From: Streptomyces rubradiris
Lineage (GTDB): Bacteria; Actinomycetota; Actinomycetes; Streptomycetales; Streptomycetaceae
Assembly (NCBI RefSeq): GCF_016860525.1
Contig: NZ_BNEA01000022.1
Location: 1-5,320, forward strand
Length of the DNA stretch: 5,320 bases
Direction of reading: 5' to 3'
Positions within the stretch are counted from its first letter, which is position 1, and every line of letters starts with the position of its first letter. This document shows, one piece after another, positions 1-5,320 of the stretch. The translations under genes and the position numbers were made by a program. The notes beneath the pieces were generated by a model. That model worked only from the letters and a program-made list of their open reading frames with translations, did no database searches and was not told the origin of the DNA.

Positions 1-673
1 GCCGCCCCCAACCGGTGGGCGTACATCACCTCCGGAACCGTCAACCACCGGTCCACCAGGCGAAGAGCTCCAGGCTCTGCTCCTTGGTGCGGCCCACCAC
101 GGCCGCCCCGTAGTTGCGCTCCGGATCCTCGGGATAGTCCAGCCCGATCTGCAGCGTGTCCCCGCCGGTCACCCGGGGTCCACCTGCACCGGCGCCACGA
201 CCGGGTTGCCGCCGGGCCGCTCCACGTAGAAGCCCGAGACCCTGGACCAGTACTCGATCCGGATGCCGCGCAGGGTCTCCACCAGCTCGGCGGGAGCCGT
301 CGCGAAGAACGCGCTGCTGCCGGCGATCAGCGTCTCACCGCCCTCGTCCGGGGCCTCCAGGCACTCCAGCCCGATGTAGCGGACCGGGTGTGCGTTCAGG
401 ATCGCGTCGACGTGCATCGGTATGGCACCGGTCCGGAACTGCGAGTTGTCGGTCCCCCGGCCGCTGCTCCTGGACGAGCTGGGTGCCGAACCGGTACGAC
501 ACCGCCGTGCCGAGCGGCGCCATGATGTCCTCCAGGGACAGCCCGTCCGGGCCGTCGGGTTCCAGGACGACGAAGCCGTGACGCCGCAGCTTCTCCAGAT
601 ACGGTGAGGGCGCGCTGCGGCCGCAGCGCGCGTCGGCGGCCGAGCGCCGCATGTCGGTGGTCGTGAGGTCCAT
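1..673 (-). CDS. TauD/TfdA-type Fe(II)/2-oxoglutarate dioxygenase, 3' partial, three apparent frameshifts
   Basis: Starting at ATG 673, the first frame gives about 73 residues of a TauD-type N-terminus (GFVVLEPDG, MAPLGTAVSYRFGTQLVQEQ). The protein then continues in a second frame with TDNSQFRTGAIPMHVDA, in which H87 and D89 form the HxD iron-binding motif, and with APDEGGETLIAG, typical of the family. At 175-178 it moves to a third frame (VTGGDTLQIGLDYPEDPERNYG). Near 59-60 it moves again, giving LVDRWLTVPEVMYAHRLGA at the left edge. Together about 224 residues are recovered. The distal iron-binding His and the 2-oxoglutarate-binding Arg lie beyond the window. Such enzymes hydroxylate, desaturate or otherwise oxidize their substrate with O2 and 2-oxoglutarate; here it is probably a late tailoring step. 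Conserved sequence continues across every break, so indel sequencing errors are more likely than decay, but a pseudogene cannot be excluded. Confidence 0.78.
59..60 (-). other. Apparent frameshift near dioxygenase 3' part
   Basis: The corrected frame reads SLELFAWWTGG and then stops. One extra C in the CC at 60-59 gives SLELFALVDRWLTVPEVMYAHRLGA, open to the left edge and fitting the pattern of the TauD C-terminal region. The exact indel position is uncertain by a few bases. Confidence 0.65.
175..178 (-). other. Apparent frameshift in C4 run (dioxygenase)
   Basis: As written the frame reads VQVDPG and stops at TGA 171-169. One more C in the C4 run gives VQVDPRVTGGDTLQIGLDYP, open sequence without a stop that fits the protein. 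Confidence 0.72.
454..458 (-). other. Apparent frameshift in G5 run (dioxygenase)
   Basis: On the minus strand the run GGGGG follows the codons for QEQRP. Removing one G yields RPGTDNSQFRTGAIPMHVDA, which leads directly into the HxD motif. As given, the upstream frame continues into sequence unlike the family. This is an extra base, unlike the other three sites, where a base is missing. Confidence 0.75.
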
Positions 674-681
674 GGTCCTGT

Positions 682-687
682 CTCCTC
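682..687 (-). promoter_or_regulatory. Ribosome binding site of dioxygenase gene
   Basis: GAGGAG on the minus strand sits 8 nt before ATG 673, inside the 43-nt gap after the flavoprotein stop. It supports ATG 673 as the dioxygenase start. Confidence 0.8.
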
Positions 688-702
688 GCAGGTCGGTGAC
701 GG

Positions 703-728
703 GGCGCCGGCGCGGCTCAGCCGGCGCC
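703..728 (-). other. 9-bp GC stem-loop enclosing the flavoprotein stop codon
   Basis: Arms 703-711 (ggcgccggc) and 720-728 (gccggcgcc) are perfect inverted repeats with an 8-nt loop. The TGA stop (719-717) lies in the loop. No T-run follows on the transcribed strand. It may act as a transcript-stabilizing or attenuating hairpin between the flavoprotein and dioxygenase genes, or be chance in GC-rich DNA. Confidence 0.45.
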
Positions 729-1850
729 GATCAGCTCCGCCCGGGCGTAGCCGGCCGCGGCCGTGCCGAACTGGAGCGTCGCGTGGGAGCTCGCGGTGTG
801 CAGGTCGCGCCACAACCGCTGCAGGACCGAACCGGTGCTGTGTCCGGCGGTGCCGGAGGCCCGCATGAGGCGGTCCACCGCGCGCACCAGCAGCTCGGCG
901 GCGAGGGCACAGTCCCGCTGGTGGCGCGCCACGTCCGAGCGGGTCACGGCCGGCGCGGTGTCGACGACCCGCGCGACGCGGTCGAGGAGCAGTTCGGCCG
1001 CGTCGATCTCGCCGGAGCTGCGCGCGAACACATCCGCGAGGTGGGCGACCACCGGGTCGTACACATCCGCCCGCCCCCGCAGTTTCGCGCCGGTCAGCCG
1101 CCGCCAGTACCGCAGCGCGCCGTGGGCGGCGCCGAGCATCGGCAGGCAGAACAGGAAGGTGTTCACGGCCGGCAGCGGTACCGGCCGGCCGTCCGGCCCC
1201 GGCCGCGGGGCGTCCGTCTCGGTGAGGAGGCCGGCGGGGAAGGTCATCGGGTCCGGGACGAAGACCTGCTCGGCGACCACCGTGTGGCTGCCGGTGGCCT
1301 GCATCCCGACGTCGTCCCAGGTCCGTTCGACGAGGACCGAGGCGCGCGGCACCAGGCAGACCCGCTGCCCGGGACCGCCCTCCCCCCGCACGGCGGCGAC
1401 CAGGAGGATCCAGTCGGCCCGCTCCGAGGAGGACACCGCCGGCCAGGCCCCGGACAGCAGCCAGCCGCCCGCCACCGCGGTGGCGGTGCCCCGGGGCGTC
1501 ACGCCGCCGGCGATGAGCACGTCGGGCCCGCCCGCCCACAGCTGCCGCTGCCCGGCCGGCGGCAGGTGGTTCGCCGCGCGGGTCATCAGCCCGGCCACCA
1601 CCGCGCACCAGGCCGTCGCCGGGCACTCCGCGCCGATGACCACGGCCGCCTGCTTCAGTTCCGCGAACGTCCCGCCGGAGCCGCCGAGCGATGCCGGCAC
1701 GAAATGACGGGCGGCACCGGCGGCGACGAGCGCTGCGATGACATCGGCGTCGGGCGTGCGGGCGGCCTCCGCCTTCCCGGCCCGCCGCCCCGCCAGTTCG
1801 GCGATGCCCCGGGCCTGCTCCACCAGCGTCGAGAATCCGGTCGCCGTCAC
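717..1850 (-). CDS. Acyl-CoA dehydrogenase-fold flavoprotein, likely flavin-dependent monooxygenase/oxidase
   Basis: An intact 377-aa soluble protein of the acyl-CoA dehydrogenase superfamily at full family length. ATAWCAVVAG (78-87), LLSGAWP...ADW (131-147), the middle-domain signature VGMQATGSH...VFVP (181-199) and the C-terminal LQRLWRDLHTASSH (343-356) resemble the HsaA/DszC/ActVA-ORF5 group. That group uses reduced flavin from a partner reductase to hydroxylate or oxidize its substrate, rather than desaturating acyl-CoA. No reductase is in the window. The start is GTG 1850, 7 nt after the carrier-protein stop and behind a strong ribosome binding site. Its position next to the carrier protein suggests a carrier-bound substrate. 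Oxidation of the thiazoline to a thiazole, N- or C-hydroxylation, or true desaturation are all possible. Assignment to the superfamily is firm; the reaction is inference. Confidence 0.85.
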   Translation of the reverse strand: MTATGFSTLVEQARGIAELAGRRAGKAEAARTPDADVIAALVAAGAARHFVPASLGGSGGTFAELKQAAVVIGAECPATAWCAVVAGLMTRAANHLPPAGQRQLWAGGPDVLIAGGVTPRGTATAVAGGWLLSGAWPAVSSSERADWILLVAAVRGEGGPGQRVCLVPRASVLVERTWDDVGMQATGSHTVVAEQVFVPDPMTFPAGLLTETDAPRPGPDGRPVPLPAVNTFLFCLPMLGAAHGALRYWRRLTGAKLRGRADVYDPVVAHLADVFARSSGEIDAAELLLDRVARVVDTAPAVTRSDVARHQRDCALAAELLVRAVDRLMRASGTAGHSTGSVLQRLWRDLHTASSHATLQFGTAAAGYARAELIGAG

Positions 1851-1857
1851 GCCGGCC

Positions 1858-1865
1858 TCACCTCC
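1858..1865 (-). promoter_or_regulatory. Strong ribosome binding site of flavoprotein gene
   Basis: GGAGGTGA on the minus strand is a perfect 8-nt complement to the 16S rRNA 3' end. It includes the TGA stop of the carrier-protein gene and lies 7 nt before GTG 1850. It fixes this GTG as the start and suggests efficient coupled translation. Confidence 0.8.
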
Positions 1866-2112
1866 CGACCGCGTGCCGCGAGAGGATCTCCGCGGCCAGC
1901 CGCGCGACGGTCACCGGCTCGCCGAAGATCCTGGCGACGGCGAACTCCACATCGAACTCCTCCTCCAGGACGGACAGCAGCCGGACCATGACCAGCGAGC
2001 CGACCCCCGCGCCGATGAGGTCCGCCTCGTACTCGTCGGGCCCGATCCCGTAGCCCTGCCGACGCAGCTGTTCGACGATCGCGTCGATCACCTCTGGTTC
2101 GCTCACTGCCAT
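1858..2112 (-). CDS. Free-standing acyl/peptidyl carrier protein with GSL motif
   Basis: A small acidic helical protein of 84 aa, typical carrier-protein length. Positions 31-40 hold the prosthetic-group loop ending GVGSL, with S39 the predicted 4'-phosphopantetheine site. The residue before it is Gly instead of the usual Asp of DSL. After it come the typical helix II (VMVRLLSVLEEEFDVEF) and a final helix (VTVARLAAEIL). The start is ambiguous. ATG 2112 overlaps the NRPS stop by 10 nt but has GAAGG (2120-2116) only 3 nt upstream. GTG 2106 gives a GTGA 4-nt overlap with 9-nt spacing from the same GAAGG and 82 aa. Either way translation is coupled to the NRPS. It probably carries a substrate for the flavoprotein encoded next or for another synthetase outside the window. 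The tethered group is unknown. Confidence 0.85.
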   Translation of the reverse strand: MAVSEPEVIDAIVEQLRRQGYGIGPDEYEADLIGAGVGSLVMVRLLSVLEEEFDVEFAVARIFGEPVTVARLAAEILSRHAVGR

Positions 2113-5100
2113 CCGCCTTCGATCTCGTCCTGTACGTGCCGCAGGTTCTGCGCCGCGAACACGTCGAAGTGCCCACCGCTCAGCGCGACGGTGCGCACCG
2201 CCGGCGCCCATTCCCGCCAGGCGTCCGGGTCCGGTTCGGCCGGCCCGTCACTCGCGCGGAACTGGACGACCGGTACCCCTACCGGGGCCGGCCGCCAGTC
2301 GCGCAGCAGCAGCTTGTTCTGCCGGTACACCTCGAACCTCCGGCGCAGCACCGGGTCGGTGTGCACGTCCTGCTCCGAGACCACGACACCGCCCGCCTGC
2401 CGGATGTCGTCGACGAACCCGGACACCATCGCCGCGTCGAAGTCCTCGCAGTGGCGTGCCGCCGCCGACACCGGGGTGTCGAGCACGACGACCCGGCTGA
2501 CCGGGTACGCCGCCGCCCGCGCCGCCTCCACGGCGAGCGCGCCGCCGAACGACCAGCCGACCAGGACGCACGGCACCTTTGGGCCGTCGAACCGCCCCGC
2601 CAGGTGGCGCAGGCACAGGTCCGCCGCGAAGGCCATGCCGGCATCCGCGGAGACGGGCGTATCGAAAGGCCGGTCGAAGCCGAGCACATGGACGTCGAGG
2701 TCGCCCGGCAGGTTCCGGATCAGCCCGGCGTAGCAGGCGACACCTCCGCCGACGGGCGGGAAGAAGACCACCCTGCCGCGCGGATTCGCCACCGCTCGCG
2801 GGGCGAAGCTCCACACCGCCTCGCTCCGCGGCCCGCGTCCGGCCGCGCACAGCCGCGCCAGCCCGGCCACCGTCGGATCGGCGAGGAACTGCCCGAACGC
2901 GATGTCGTACCCGAACCTGCTGCGCACCAGCGACAGCAGCCGGATCGAGTCGAGGGAGCTGCCACCGGCCTCGAAGAACCCTTCCGTTCCCGGCGCCCGG
3001 CCGAGGATCTCGGTCCAGCAGGCCGCCACCTCCTGGGCGTGCGGCCCCCGGGCCGGACCGGCGGCCCCGGCCGGCGCCGCAGGCGGCGTCGCAGGCGGCG
3101 TCGCCGCCGTGCGCAGCCGGCGGTGGTCGACCTTGCCGTTGGCGGTCAGCGGGATCTCGTCGAGGTCGACGAGCGCGTACGGGACCATGTACGACGGCAG
3201 TTCCTCGCGCAGAGCGGCGATGCTGCGCTCACGCCAGTCGGCGGGGGCGCCGGCGGCGAGCGTGACATAGGCGAGGACACCGCCGCCGTCCGGCGGGACG
3301 CACGCGGCGCTCCGGCGCACGTGGTCCATGGCGTTCAGCAGTGACTCGATCTCGCCCAGCTCGACCCGGTAGCCGTTGACCTTGACCTGGCTGTCGATGC
3401 GGCCCAGCAGCTCGACGACACCGTCCGGGCCGCGGCGCCCGCGGTCGCCGGTACGGTAGATCCAGCCGTGCTCCGGGTCGTCGAAGAACGCCTCCGCGGT
3501 CCGCTCCGGATCGTTCAGGTACCCGTGCGCGACACCGCGGCCCGCGATGTGGATCTCACCGATGTGCCAGTCCCGGCACACACCGCCCCGCTCGTCCAGC
3601 ACCAGGATGTCCTGCCCGGCCAGCGGCCTGCCGTACGGGATCGACCGGCCGGTGCGGTCGGCCGGCGTGATCCGGTGGTAGATCGACCAGATCGACCCCT
3701 CGGTCGCGCCGCCCAGACTGATCACCTCCGCCCCGGCCGACAGCCGCTCCAGCGCGGCGGGCAGGTCCAGCGGGATCCAGTCCCCGCTGAGCATGTAGGA
3801 GCGGATCGACGGAAGGGCACCGCCCTCCTCCGCGAGCAGCGCGGCCAGCGCCGGCGCCGAGTTCCAGACGGTCACCGAGTGCTCGGTGACCATCCTCGTC
3901 CACACCGACGGGGTACGGGCGGTGTCCTCCGGCAGCATGACCACCGCGGCGCCCACGAGCAGCGGCCCGAAGATGTCGTACACCGACAGGTCGAAGCCGA
4001 TCGAGGACACCGACAGCACGCTGTCGGCGGGCCCCAGCTTGATCAGGGCGTTGATCTCGTCGATGGTGTTCAGCACCGCGTCGTGCCCGATGACCACGCC
4101 CTTCGGCTCGCCCGTCGACCCGGACGTGAAAATCACGTAGGCGGTGTCGGGCGCGCCGCGGTCCGGCAGCCGGCGCTCCCTGGGGGCCTTCGCCGGCACG
4201 GCCACCGTCCGCACCCCGCGCCGCCGCCACGCGTCGGCGGCGTGCCCTGCGTCCCCGGTCACCGCGAAACCCAGCCGGGCCTGACGGGTGATCCGGTCGA
4301 GCCGGCCCGGGGGCAGTCCCCAGTCCAGCGGGACGTACACACAGCCGGCGAGCAACGCGCCGAGGATCGCCACGACCTGGCCGCGACCGCGCGGCAGGTG
4401 GACCGCGACGTGGTCGCCGACGGCGGCACCGGCGGCCACCAGGCGCCGCGCGACCTCGGCGGCGGCGTCGGCCAGAGCCGCGTAGGTCAGCACCCCCTCC
4501 TCGTCCCGGACCGCCGGCGCGTCGGGCGTCTGCCCGACGGTCGCCAGCACCCGCTGCTGCAACGTCGCCCGCCGGCCCTCCACGGGGCGGACCCGGGCGG
4601 CGGCCGGCCGGGCACGCCCGGCCGGCACGGTCCAGTCGCCCCGTCGGCCGCCAGCCGCTCGACCTCACGGGCGTACTGCTCGACGAAGTCGTCGGGGAAG
4701 CCTTCGTCGAAGGCGTCGGTGCGCCAGTCGAAACCCAGACGGACGGTGCCGTCGCGGTCCACGACGACCTGATGGTCCAACAGGACCTGCGGCACGCGCA
4801 GTTGCGCGGCATCCCAGTCCCGCCGCAGACCGAGCGCCGCCTCCCGCGGCGTGTCGACCTCGGTCGCGGTGAACGCGAACGGGTACAGCAGCCGGCGCCG
4901 GTCGGCGGCCGGACCGGCCAGACGGGTGATCTCGGGCCCGCTGAGCGAGGAACGCAGCGACAGTTCCAGCACGCGGCCCTGCACCTCCCGCGCGAGCGAG
5001 ACGAAGTCGCGCCCCTCGGCCGCCGGCATCGCCACCGGGAAGGAGGCGCCGTGGTTGCCCAGCCGGCCGTGACCGGCCTGCGGGTCCTGCTGCGAACGCA

Positions 5101-5320
5101 CCAGGGTGAGGGTGTGCGGCCGGCCGCCGCCGACGGCGCCCAACAGCATCCGTAACACCGTCAGCAGCACCATCGGAACGGTCAGGCCGTGCCGCTTGGC
5201 CTGCTCGGTGATCGTCTCCGCGGTAGGCCGCTCCAGGTGCAGCATCCGGTGCGCCACGCACCGGCCCGCGTGCCGCCAGTCCGGCCGCAGCGGCGCCTCG
5301 GCGGCCTCCGGCAGCGCCGG
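2103..5320 (-). CDS. NRPS terminal module, Cy-A(Cys)-PCP-TE, 5' partial, one apparent frameshift
   Basis: This is the C-terminal end of a non-ribosomal peptide synthetase, a cytoplasmic multidomain enzyme. The frame is open to the right window edge, so the N-terminus is missing. Domain order is Cy (5320 to about 4641), A (about 4565-3111), PCP (about 3038-2841) and type I TE (about 2780-2118), ending at TGA 2105-2103. Inferred role: activate cysteine, condense it with the upstream acyl chain, cyclize it to a thiazoline, and release the product. The Cy part and the A-PCP-TE part lie in different frames. Adding one G to the G4 run at 4639-4642 joins them into a normal linker reading LAADGGDWTVP. 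Read as two genes, the second would start at GTG 4628 (841 aa) without a convincing ribosome binding site, and the first would end in 50-odd unrelated residues, so one gene is preferred. No oxidase or methyltransferase insert lies between motifs A8 and A9. The downstream carrier-protein gene overlaps the stop codon, which implies co-transcription. Confidence 0.9.
2116..2120 (-). promoter_or_regulatory. Ribosome binding site of carrier-protein gene
   Basis: GAAGG reads on the minus strand inside the 3' end of the NRPS gene. Its distance is 3 nt to ATG 2112 and 9 nt to GTG 2106. This spacing favours GTG 2106 as the true start, which would make a GTGA stop/start overlap with the NRPS. Confidence 0.5.
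2118..2780 (-). other. Type I thioesterase (TE) domain
   Basis: Residues about 617-837 from GTG 4628, an alpha/beta hydrolase. The nucleophile elbow is GWSFGG (691-696) with catalytic S693. The expected Asp is D717 in VVLDTP, and the His is H820 in SGGHFDVF. FFPPVGGG (622-629) fits the oxyanion-loop region at the start of such domains. All three triad residues are present, so the domain looks active. Its terminal position implies chain release by hydrolysis or cyclization at this module, making cysteine-derived thiazoline carboxylate the last unit of the chain. The release mode cannot be told from sequence. Confidence 0.9.
2841..3038 (-). other. Peptidyl carrier protein (PCP/thiolation) domain
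   Basis: Residues about 531-596 from GTG 4628. The motif FFEAGGSSLDSIRL (551-564) contains the 4'-phosphopantetheine site. By alignment with GG(H/D/T)S(L/I) the modified serine is S558, codon TCC at 2957-2955. The domain holds the cysteinyl and then the cyclized intermediate as a thioester between the A/Cy and TE domains. It follows a Pro/Ala-rich linker (about 508-530) and leads into the TE after some 20 residues. Confidence 0.92.
3079..3102. repeat. 12-bp perfect tandem duplication in the A-PCP linker
   Basis: The 12-base unit gcaggcggcgtc occurs twice in direct succession. Being four codons long, it keeps frame and encodes TPPA-TPPA within the Pro/Ala-rich linker between the A and PCP domains (residues about 510-517 from GTG 4628). 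It looks like replication slippage tolerated in a flexible linker. Confidence 0.85.
3111..4565 (-). other. Adenylation domain, predicted cysteine-specific
   Basis: Residue numbers count from GTG 4628. Core motifs appear in order: A3 FTSGSTGEPKG (167-177), A5 GGATEGSIW (306-314), A7 YRTGDRGRR (391-399), A8 starting GRIDSQVKVNGYR (409-421), A9 LPSYMVPY (477-484) and A10 NGKVDHR (497-503). The ten specificity positions read D213, L214, Y217, N256, M279, S281, L305, I313, W314 and K499, that is DLYNMSLIW-K. This matches the established cysteine code seen in yersiniabactin-type and other thiazoline-forming synthetases. NTIDEIN (187-193) after A3 and LSGDWIPLDLP (280-290) are further features typical of cysteine A domains paired with Cy domains. 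The reaction is ATP-dependent aminoacyl-adenylate formation and loading of cysteine on the PCP. Confidence 0.9.
4639..4642 (-). other. Apparent frameshift in G4 run (Cy-A linker)
   Basis: Upstream of this run the Cy domain is read with codons starting at 5320, 5317 and so on. Downstream the A domain is read one base out of register. The Cy frame runs on to a stop at 4487 through Arg/Pro-rich, non-family sequence. The A frame has a stop at 4667-4665 just upstream. Adding one G to the G4 run restores a normal linker between the ends of the two domains. A sequencing deletion in the homopolymer is the simplest explanation. Confidence 0.8.
4641..5320 (-). other. Heterocyclization (Cy) domain, C-terminal half
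   Basis: About 227 residues are visible, counted from the right edge. The clearest Cy signature is PQVLLDHQV (residues 177-185) followed by DG and a conserved W, matching the family pattern QTPQVWLDHQ...DG...WD. The preceding FAFTATEVD (148-156) fits the VFTS motif. T151 and D182 fall where the catalytic Thr and Asp of structurally studied Cy domains lie, with about the same spacing. The loop LGNHGASFP (87-94) takes the place of the usual GDFTSL motif and is divergent. The N-terminal DxxxxD motif, which would confirm a Cy rather than an ordinary C domain, lies outside the window. Cy domains condense and then cyclodehydrate Cys, Ser or Thr; the cysteine A domain that follows fits this. Confidence 0.82.
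5153..5155 (-). promoter_or_regulatory. In-frame TTA leucine codon (possible bldA control point)
   Basis: The Cy-domain leucine between TV and RM (residue 56 from the right edge) is encoded by TTA. It is the only in-frame TTA I found in the genes of this window. In Streptomyces, TTA is read by the developmentally regulated bldA tRNA, so translation of this synthetase may be tied to late growth. This applies only if the host is a streptomycete or similar. Confidence 0.6.

Noticed and set aside
703..728. Rho-independent terminator
   Set aside because: No T-run follows the hairpin, and the next gene has its own ribosome binding site 16 nt beyond it, so read-through is expected.
169..1626. 485-aa minus-strand open frame
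   Set aside because: Most of it is an out-of-frame shadow of the flavoprotein gene (Arg/Gly/Ala-rich). Only its last about 95 residues are real, being the middle part of the frameshifted dioxygenase.
717..1850. Standard fatty-acid acyl-CoA dehydrogenase
   Set aside because: The signatures TAWC, WP...ADW, GMQATGSH and WRDLHTASSH fit the flavin monooxygenase-like branch better than beta-oxidation enzymes.
651..1991. 446-aa plus-strand open frame
   Set aside because: It lies antisense to the flavoprotein and carrier-protein genes, has low-complexity Arg/Gly/Pro composition and no recognizable domain; a typical shadow in GC-rich DNA.
4487..4640. C-terminal tail of the Cy frame as a genuine protein end
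   Set aside because: The 50-odd residues after the break are Arg/Pro/Gly-rich and match nothing in the family, while the A-domain frame supplies the expected continuation.
4626..4667. Separate A-PCP-TE gene starting at GTG 4628, or programmed -1 frameshifting
   Set aside because: No convincing ribosome binding site precedes GTG 4628, and the G4 run lacks a standard heptamer slippery sequence. A one-base sequence error explains the data more simply.
3468..4772. 434-aa plus-strand open frame and 418-aa minus-strand frame at 3556-4812
   Set aside because: Both overlap the well-supported A domain in other frames and show repetitive Arg/Pro/Gly sequence without motifs.

Overview
The window comes from a very GC-rich genome, almost certainly a Streptomyces or a close actinobacterial relative. 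The signs are strong G/C bias at third codon positions, GTG start codons, tightly packed co-directional genes, and one rare TTA leucine codon. All real genes lie on the minus strand and are transcribed from high to low coordinates. Long plus-strand open frames are GC-driven shadows.

Layout in transcription order: (1) 5320 to 2103, the C-terminal part of a non-ribosomal peptide synthetase (NRPS) with domains Cy (heterocyclization, N-terminus beyond the window) - A (cysteine code DLYNMSLIW) - PCP - TE. The reading frame breaks once in the Cy-A linker, at a G4 run at 4639-4642. (2) 2112 to 1858, a free-standing carrier protein of about 84 aa with GSL in place of the usual DSL, overlapping the NRPS stop codon. 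(3) 1850 to 717, an intact 377-aa flavoprotein of the acyl-CoA dehydrogenase fold, closest by eye to the HsaA/DszC/ActVA-ORF5 group of flavin-dependent monooxygenases. (4) 673 to the left edge, a TauD/TfdA-type Fe(II)/2-oxoglutarate dioxygenase, truncated by the window and readable only through three apparent single-base indels near 454-458, 175-178 and 59-60. A 9-bp GC stem-loop encloses the stop codon of gene 3.

Inferred working model: the genes form one operon of a sulfur-heterocycle natural-product pathway. The NRPS module loads cysteine, condenses and cyclizes it to a thiazoline, and the terminal TE releases the chain. No oxidase domain sits inside the A domain, so thiazoline oxidation or other tailoring would fall to separate enzymes. 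The flavoprotein, possibly acting on a substrate tethered to the neighbouring carrier protein, and the dioxygenase are the candidates. The product cannot be named from this window. The combination Cy-A-PCP-TE + free carrier protein + monooxygenase-type flavoprotein + TauD enzyme is not one I can match to a known cluster.

The four frame breaks leave conserved family sequence on both sides and mostly sit in short G/C runs. This points to sequencing indels more than to gene decay, but the sequence alone cannot settle it. There is no intergenic gap above 43 bases, and I see no RNA gene, CRISPR array, mobile element or clear promoter.
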